Shown: piece by piece, positions 36,400 to 42,247 of the stretch
Position numbering within the stretch: position 1 is the first letter of the stretch
Layout: each line of letters opens with the position of its first letter
Assembly (NCBI GenBank): GCA_018065485.1
Contig: JAGHTF010000027.1
Coordinates: forward strand, 1-42,247
Direction of reading: 5' to 3'
DNA: 42,247 nucleotides
DNA from: Candidatus Cryptobacteroides fimicaballi
GTDB taxonomy: Bacteria; Bacteroidota; Bacteroidia; Bacteroidales; UBA932
Position numbers and translations under genes: made by a program
The notes under the pieces: model-generated
The model's input: only the letters and a program-made list of their open reading frames with translations
What the model was told of the DNA's origin: nothing
Databases searched by the model: none

Positions 36400-37422
36400 A
36401 TGGCTTTTTCTTTTCTGAATCAAGAACTTGCAATTGACCTAGGAACAGCTAATACCGTTATTTACCAAAATGATCAGGTGGTTCTGGACGAACCTAGCAT
36501 TGTCGCCATAGACAACAACACGGGCAAGTGTATCGCCATTGGCCAGAATGCCAAGCTTATGCACGACCGCACAAACCCCGGAGTACGGACAATCCGACCT
36601 TTGAAAGACGGTGTCATAGCAGACTTCAACGCCGCAGAAATGATGATTCGCGGCTTTATCAAGCAGGTCAGCAGCAAGAGGCCCAGCATTTTCACTCCTA
36701 ATCTTAAAATGGTAATCGGAATCCCTTCCGGTTCTACCGAAGTTGAAATACGTGCCGTGCGCGACTCTGCCGAGCACGCCGGAGGAAGAGATGTATTCCT
36801 CATTTATGAGCCTATGGCAGCCGCTCTCGGAATCGACCTCAACATAGAAGCTCCTCAAGGAAATATGGTTGTTGACATCGGCGGCGGCACTACCGAAATC
36901 GCAGTCATTTCCCTGGGCGGAATCGTGGCCAGCGAAAGCCTTCGCGTAGGCGGAGACATCTTTACCGACGACATTACCCAATACCTGCGTCAGCAGCATA
37001 ACATTAAAGTCGGAGAGATTACCGCCGAGAAAGTCAAGCTTTCTGTAGGCGCAGTCATACAGGAACTGGACGTAGAACCCGATCCTATCAAGGTACGCGG
37101 CCCCAATCTTATGACGGCACATCCTGTCGAGGCCAATATCACCTATCAGGAAATCGCACACTGTCTCGACAAATCCATTGCAAAGATAGAGACTTCTATC
37201 CTGCACGTTCTCGAGGAAACCCCTCCCGAACTTTATTCCGACATTGTCGAGAACGGAATCTGGCTTTCCGGCGGCGGCTCGCTCCTGCGCGGACTCGCAA
37301 AGCGTCTTTTCGACAAAGTCAATATAGAATTCCACGTTGCCGACGATCCTCTCCACGCTGTGGCAAGAGGAACGTGCAAGGCCCTTAACAATACCGACAA
37401 ATATCCTTTCCTTATGAGATAA
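36400..37422 (+). CDS. mreB: Rod shape-determining protein MreB
   Basis: ORF 340 aa; LAIDLGTANTVIY, VVDIGGGTTEIAVISLGGI; first gene of the rod cluster. Confidence 0.98.
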   Translation: MAFSFLNQELAIDLGTANTVIYQNDQVVLDEPSIVAIDNNTGKCIAIGQNAKLMHDRTNPGVRTIRPLKDGVIADFNAAEMMIRGFIKQVSSKRPSIFTPNLKMVIGIPSGSTEVEIRAVRDSAEHAGGRDVFLIYEPMAAALGIDLNIEAPQGNMVVDIGGGTTEIAVISLGGIVASESLRVGGDIFTDDITQYLRQQHNIKVGEITAEKVKLSVGAVIQELDVEPDPIKVRGPNLMTAHPVEANITYQEIAHCLDKSIAKIETSILHVLEETPPELYSDIVENGIWLSGGGSLLRGLAKRLFDKVNIEFHVADDPLHAVARGTCKALNNTDKYPFLMR

Positions 37423-38243
37423 TGGCCCGAGGACAGAGGAATTATGCAATACTTGTAAGCGCAGCTCTCTTCATTGGTTTGGAGATAGCTGCCTTTGGTA
37501 TGTTGAGTTCCAGTTCCGTCCTTCAGAATGTTTGGATCAACCGCCTTTCCCATCGCACTATGGCTGCTCTCTGGGGATGGGAGGAATCTGTAAATAGCTA
37601 TTTCTCGCTCAGGAAGAAAATCGAAGTCGTAACCAGGGAAAACGAAGAACTCTCCAGCGCCGTAAGAGCACTCCAGAAAGAACTTCTCAGAGCAGGAATC
37701 GACAATCCGGAACTTTCCGAAGGTTTCACCTACACCCCTGCCACAATAGTCAAGATGAGCCGGAACAACCGTCTCAACTATGTCATTCTGGACAAAGGAA
37801 GTGAGGACGGGGTGGAACCCGGCGACGGAATCATTACTTCCCGCGGGGTTGTCGGCATAGTGGATGCCGTGGACGATCATCTTTCTTACGGACAGTCGTC
37901 AATGAACCTTTATTCCAAGGTCAGCGCGAGAATCGGCCATTCGGGAATGGTGGGTCCGCTTTCCTGGGACGGCCGTTCGAGCAATAAGGCAAAGATTACC
38001 GACCTACCCCTGCATATATCCGTCGAGAAAGGAGATACCGTCTATACCAGCGGGCTTTCGGCAATCTTCCCGGCAGGAATACCCTTGGGGACAACCGGGG
38101 AGCTCAGCATTGTGAACGGTGCCACGAATGAGTTGGAAGTCAGCCTGTTCCAGGATTATACCGCAGTCCGTTACGTTACATTGGCCAAAAAGGAGAGAAA
38201 AGAGGAAATCTCTTCTTTGGAAGAGCTTGCAAATACCGATTAG
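37422..38243 (+). CDS. mreC: Rod shape-determining protein MreC
   Basis: ORF 273 aa; N-terminal TM, coiled coil, LNYVILDKGSEDGVEPGDGIITSRGVVGIV. Confidence 0.96.
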   Translation: MARGQRNYAILVSAALFIGLEIAAFGMLSSSSVLQNVWINRLSHRTMAALWGWEESVNSYFSLRKKIEVVTRENEELSSAVRALQKELLRAGIDNPELSEGFTYTPATIVKMSRNNRLNYVILDKGSEDGVEPGDGIITSRGVVGIVDAVDDHLSYGQSSMNLYSKVSARIGHSGMVGPLSWDGRSSNKAKITDLPLHISVEKGDTVYTSGLSAIFPAGIPLGTTGELSIVNGATNELEVSLFQDYTAVRYVTLAKKERKEEISSLEELANTD

Positions 38244-38246
38244 CAT

Positions 38247-38747
38247 ATGAGGGACAGAGGTTATTTCCTGGTTTTCGTTATCGCCGTTTTCCTGCAGATT
38301 CTGGCAAACAACTTCCTGCATCTGCCGTCATACCTTATAATCTGCATTCTGCCGACCCTGATTTGCCTTGCTCCCCTCAGAATCCGGACACCTTTCCTGC
38401 TCATAATTGCTTTTATCACGGCCTTCGCCACCGATTTCCTTTCTTCGGGAATACTTGGCCTCACAGCAGTCTCGCTGCTTCCCGTAGCGTTCTGCAGAGA
38501 TTTTTTCTACAAGCTCTTCATAGGAAAAGAATCCTTTGTGCGGCAGGATGAACTCTCCTCCAAAAAGCACGGATTTTTCAGGGTTTCAGCACTGCTGATT
38601 CCCTCGCTGCTGATTTATTTCCTGATTTTCGTTCTGGCCGATGCGGCAGGGACTCAACCGCTTCTCTTTAACGGCCTGCGGCTGCTCTGTTCTACGGTGA
38701 GCAGTTTCCTGCTCTCTATCCTTCTGGTTAAAGTAATTGCCCCTTAG
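38247..38747 (+). CDS. mreD: Rod shape-determining protein MreD
   Basis: ORF 166 aa; polytopic, position between mreC and mrdA. Confidence 0.9.
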   Translation: MRDRGYFLVFVIAVFLQILANNFLHLPSYLIICILPTLICLAPLRIRTPFLLIIAFITAFATDFLSSGILGLTAVSLLPVAFCRDFFYKLFIGKESFVRQDELSSKKHGFFRVSALLIPSLLIYFLIFVLADAAGTQPLLFNGLRLLCSTVSSFLLSILLVKVIAP

Positions 38748-40584
38748 TATGGACCGGTCAACGAAGATTGAGCGATATCGGAAACTGCTGGCGGGACTCG
38801 GCATTTTTGTAGCAATCCTGGTGGGGAAACTTTTCTACATCCAGATAATCAACGACAAATACAAAATAAGCGCGGCCAACAATTCGATGTATTACGAAAC
38901 CGTTAATGCACCGAGAGGCATAATCTACGACCGCAACGGGAAGATTATGGTAGAAAACCGCTCTTCCTACGATATTCTGTGCACTCCGAGGGAAACCAGA
39001 GCCTTCGACACTCTGGAACTTGCCAGAATCCTTGGGATAACCCCGGAATTCGTCCGTAACAAAATGCAGGAATACAGGCAGTACCGGACAAGAATAGGAT
39101 TCCAGTCGGTTACCTTTCTGCGCCAGGTAGAGATGGAAAATTATGTACAATTCGCAGAATTGGAATACCGGTTTCCGGGCTTCAAGGGCGTGGTTCGTAC
39201 TACGCGGACATATCCTCTCAATGCCGGCGGGAACCTGCTTGGATATGTTTCGGAAGTCGATGCCGACTATATTGACAGACATCCCGACTACAAACCGGGA
39301 GACTATGCCGGGAAAACCGGTCTGGAAGCAGCCAAAGAAGATCTCCTGCGCGGGACCAAAGGTTACAAGATTTATGTCCGCAACTCCCGGGGCCGCATTC
39401 TGTCCTCTTTCCGTGACGGCGAATTCGACAAGAATGCCATCCCGGGTAAAGATATCACAACCACCATTGATTCCGACCTCCAACTCTACGGACAGGCTCT
39501 TATGAAAGGGAAGGTGGGGAGCCTTGTTGCCATAGAGCCATCTACAGGCGAAATTCTCGCAATGGTCTCTTCTCCCGGAATAGACGTTGAAATGCTCAGC
39601 GACATAGGAAAATACTATCCCCAGATCTCCAAGGACAAGAACCGCCCGATGTTCAACCGTACGGTAATGGCCTCCTACCCTCCGGGATCGGTTTTCAAGC
39701 TCGTAAACGGGCTTATCGGTTTACAGGAAGGGGTTCTGGAGCCATATTACACCTATCCCTGCTATTTGGGATACTATTACTCTTCGACCCGGAAACTCGG
39801 CTGTCACAATCACCGCTCGCCCCTGAATCTCGAGGAGGCGATTATGATGTCCTGCAATGCCTATTTCTGCTTTGTCCTGAAGAATATTCTGGAAAACAGG
39901 AAATATCCCAGCCTTGAAAAAGCTTTCGACCGATGGAGAGAATACGTTCTGAGCTTCGGCTTCGGACAGAAACTGGGCAGCGACTTTCCCGGAGAACTCA
40001 ACGGAAACATTCCCTCTTCCGATTTCTACAACAAACGTTACGGACGGGGCAGATGGAGATTCCCCACCATCGTTTCCCTCTCCATAGGGCAGGGCGAAAT
40101 CGGAGCCACTCCCCTGCAGATAGCGAATCTTGCGGCCATTGTGGCCAACCGCGGATATTATTATATCCCGCATATCATAAAGGCCTCCGAAAGCGTTGAA
40201 CTCGAGAGCAAATATTCCGAGAAGAATTACACAATGGTGGATACAACCCTGTTCGACTCCACGATTTCCGGAATGTGGAGGGCAGTGAACGACCTCGGGG
40301 CCGGAGGAACCGCAAACTCCGCTTACGTGAGAGGGCTGGACATCTGCGGAAAGACCGGCACTGCCCAGAATCCCCACGGCAAAGACAATTCGGTGTTCCT
40401 GTGCTTTGCGCCTAAGGACAACCCCAAAATAGCAGTTGCGGCTTATGTCGAAAACGTAGGCTGGGGAGGAACCTGGGCCTGTCCGATTGCTTCGCTTCTG
40501 GTAGAAAAATATTTGAACGGCGAAATCGGCGAATACCGGAAATCCCTTGAAAACCGAATTCTGACAACCAGTTTCATTCAGTAA
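38737..40584 (+). CDS. mrdA: Penicillin-binding protein 2
   Basis: ORF 615 aa; YPPGSVFKLV (SxxK), SCN, CGKTGTAQNP; overlaps mreD by 11 nt. Confidence 0.96.
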   Translation: MPLSMDRSTKIERYRKLLAGLGIFVAILVGKLFYIQIINDKYKISAANNSMYYETVNAPRGIIYDRNGKIMVENRSSYDILCTPRETRAFDTLELARILGITPEFVRNKMQEYRQYRTRIGFQSVTFLRQVEMENYVQFAELEYRFPGFKGVVRTTRTYPLNAGGNLLGYVSEVDADYIDRHPDYKPGDYAGKTGLEAAKEDLLRGTKGYKIYVRNSRGRILSSFRDGEFDKNAIPGKDITTTIDSDLQLYGQALMKGKVGSLVAIEPSTGEILAMVSSPGIDVEMLSDIGKYYPQISKDKNRPMFNRTVMASYPPGSVFKLVNGLIGLQEGVLEPYYTYPCYLGYYYSSTRKLGCHNHRSPLNLEEAIMMSCNAYFCFVLKNILENRKYPSLEKAFDRWREYVLSFGFGQKLGSDFPGELNGNIPSSDFYNKRYGRGRWRFPTIVSLSIGQGEIGATPLQIANLAAIVANRGYYYIPHIIKASESVELESKYSEKNYTMVDTTLFDSTISGMWRAVNDLGAGGTANSAYVRGLDICGKTGTAQNPHGKDNSVFLCFAPKDNPKIAVAAYVENVGWGGTWACPIASLLVEKYLNGEIGEYRKSLENRILTTSFIQ

Positions 40585-40587
40585 CAG

Positions 40588-41865
40588 ATGGGAAACGCAG
40601 GAATAACGAGGAAACTTGACTGGAGTCTGGTCGCAGTATGGCTGGTTTTAGTTCTGCTGGGATGGATTAACATATATGCCTCTGTCCATTCTGCAGCCAG
40701 TCCCGACCTTGTAACCAGACCCTGGAAGCAGATTGTGTGGATAGTTTCGGCAATGGTTCTGGCAGCCGTTATTCTTTTTGCATTCAAGCCAAGGCTGTGG
40801 GAAGTTATTTCCATTCCAAGCTATATGGTGATTGTGCTTCTGCTCGTAGCCGTTATCTTCCTGGGAAGCGATATCAAAGGTTCCCGCTCCTGGCTGACCT
40901 TCGGACCTATCAGCTTCCAACCTGCAGAAATCTCCAAAATCACGACGTCGCTGGCCCTGGCCTCTATCTTGGGCAAGACCAACTTCAAACTCAACAACTT
41001 CAGGAACTGGTTCATCACAGCTATAACGATACTTCTTCCGGCCATTGCCATAATTATGGAAAAAGAAACCGGTTCTATGCTGGTTTATACCGGATTCCTG
41101 TTTGTTCTCTACCGTGAAGGAATGTCGGGATGGGTTCTCGGGTTCATCTTCCTTTCCATTCTGTTGTTCATATTCACTCTTACCAGTCCGGTATGGGTAC
41201 CCCTGGCCATCCTTACCGCAGCAATCCTGATTTTCTTCCTGATTCACTACTTGCAGGACCGCCGGAGCCTGCGACGGAAGTATAAGATACGGAAAACCGC
41301 CGGAACCGCCATTCTGGCTTTCCTCGCCGGTGCAGCAATCATCTTCCTGTCGGATTTTGCCTTCAACCATATTCTGAAGGATCATCAGAGGGGACGAATC
41401 GAGGTCCTTCTGGGATTGAAAGAAGACCCCAGCGGAGTCGGATACAACGTAAATCAGTCGATGATTGCCATAGGCTCCGGAGGGCTGTTCGGGAAAGGCT
41501 ATCTGCAGGGAACGCAGACTACATACGGATTTGTACCCGAGCAGAGCACCGATTTCATATTCTGTACTGTCGGAGAGGAATGGGGGTTTGTGGGTTGCCT
41601 CATTGTAATCGCACTCTACGCCTTCCTGATCGCAAGGATTCTGATAGATGCCGAAAGTTGCCGGGAAAAGTTCAACCGCATTTACGGTTACTGTGTCGCC
41701 TCCATCTTCTTTATGCATCTTATCATAAACGTAGGGATGACCATCGGCCTGATGCCTGTTATCGGCATACCCCTGCCCCTGCTCAGTTATGGAGGTTCCT
41801 CGCTGTGGGGATTCACCGTTCTGCTGTTCATTTTCATTGCCCTGCACAGGCACGAGAACTACTAA
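40588..41865 (+). CDS. rodA: Rod shape-determining protein RodA
   Basis: ORF 425 aa; SEDS family; QSMIAIGSGGLFGKGYLQGTQT, PEQSTDFIFCTVGEEWGF. Confidence 0.97.
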   Translation: MGNAGITRKLDWSLVAVWLVLVLLGWINIYASVHSAASPDLVTRPWKQIVWIVSAMVLAAVILFAFKPRLWEVISIPSYMVIVLLLVAVIFLGSDIKGSRSWLTFGPISFQPAEISKITTSLALASILGKTNFKLNNFRNWFITAITILLPAIAIIMEKETGSMLVYTGFLFVLYREGMSGWVLGFIFLSILLFIFTLTSPVWVPLAILTAAILIFFLIHYLQDRRSLRRKYKIRKTAGTAILAFLAGAAIIFLSDFAFNHILKDHQRGRIEVLLGLKEDPSGVGYNVNQSMIAIGSGGLFGKGYLQGTQTTYGFVPEQSTDFIFCTVGEEWGFVGCLIVIALYAFLIARILIDAESCREKFNRIYGYCVASIFFMHLIINVGMTIGLMPVIGIPLPLLSYGGSSLWGFTVLLFIFIALHRHENY

Positions 41866-41888
41866 CACTGATAAAAAACACTCGAAAT

Positions 41889-42247
41889 ATGAAAAAACTA
41901 CTTTCAACTGCAGTCTTCGTACTTGCCGCAACGCTGATTTCAGCCGCTTCAACCCCTCTTTGGTTGAGGGATGTCAAGATTTCTCCGGACGGAGAAAAAA
42001 TCCTTTTCTGCTATAAGGGAGACATCTTTGTCGTAGCTTCGGAAGGCGGCGCGGCACAGCGCCTGACATCTCTGCCAAGTTATGAACAGACTCCTTTCTG
42101 GAGCCCCGACGGAAGCACAATTGCCTTTGCAAGCGACAGAAACGGAAGTCACGACGTATATACTATGCCTTGCGAGGGCGGAGCCGCTACGCGTCTTACC
42201 TGCAATTCCGCTACAGAACTTCCCATAGGGTTCACGCCGGACGGGAG
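41889..42247 (+). CDS. N-terminus of a tricorn/TolB beta-propeller protein (likely S41-type peptidase), truncated by the window
   Basis: MKKLLSTAVFVLAATLISAASTPLWLRDVKISPDGEKILFCYKGDIFVV... FWSPDGSTIAFASDRNG propeller repeats; no stop before the edge. Confidence 0.75.
   Translation, partial: MKKLLSTAVFVLAATLISAASTPLWLRDVKISPDGEKILFCYKGDIFVVASEGGAAQRLTSLPSYEQTPFWSPDGSTIAFASDRNGSHDVYTMPCEGGAATRLTCNSATELPIGFTPDG

Noticed and set aside
1-42247. CRISPR arrays, transposases, integrases, phage genes, toxin-antitoxin or defence systems, tRNA genes
   Set aside because: None recognised among the ORFs or intergenic regions; content is mostly housekeeping.

Overview
The window is a gene-dense, mostly core-genome segment from a Bacteroidales-type bacterium. 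The assignment rests on gene content and on TTTG-N19-TAnnTTTG promoters. I see no CRISPR array, transposon, prophage, tRNA or defence island, and no clear multi-gene 'new system'. From left to right: a probable rRNA-operon leader and promoter at the left edge (minus strand); a GH20 hexosaminidase; a five-gene ABC/HlyD/TolC efflux operon; a cyclophilin-type PPIase and a flippase; tsf-rpsB-rpsI-rplM; an orphan sdhC-type cytochrome b; pyrH-frr; a coupled operon (coiled-coil membrane protein, hemW, Xaa-Pro aminopeptidase, dus, lpxK); a small membrane protein; a DUF3109-like protein; an M16-like protein lacking its zinc site; a TPR protein and U32 peptidase; an unknown lipoprotein; PBP1A-ddl-prmC; topA-lrp; ispD; mreBCD-mrdA-rodA; and the start of a tricorn/TolB-propeller protein. 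The best leads are: (1) the M16 homologue whose catalytic segment seems excised; (2) the orphan sdhC with its own promoter and terminator; (3) compact regulatory architecture, including a terminator that overlaps the rplM promoter and a structured leader before rpsB; (4) a palindrome at the start site of the efflux operon; (5) overlap or abutment of coding regions at all five convergent junctions. All calls come from reading the sequence; no database search was run.
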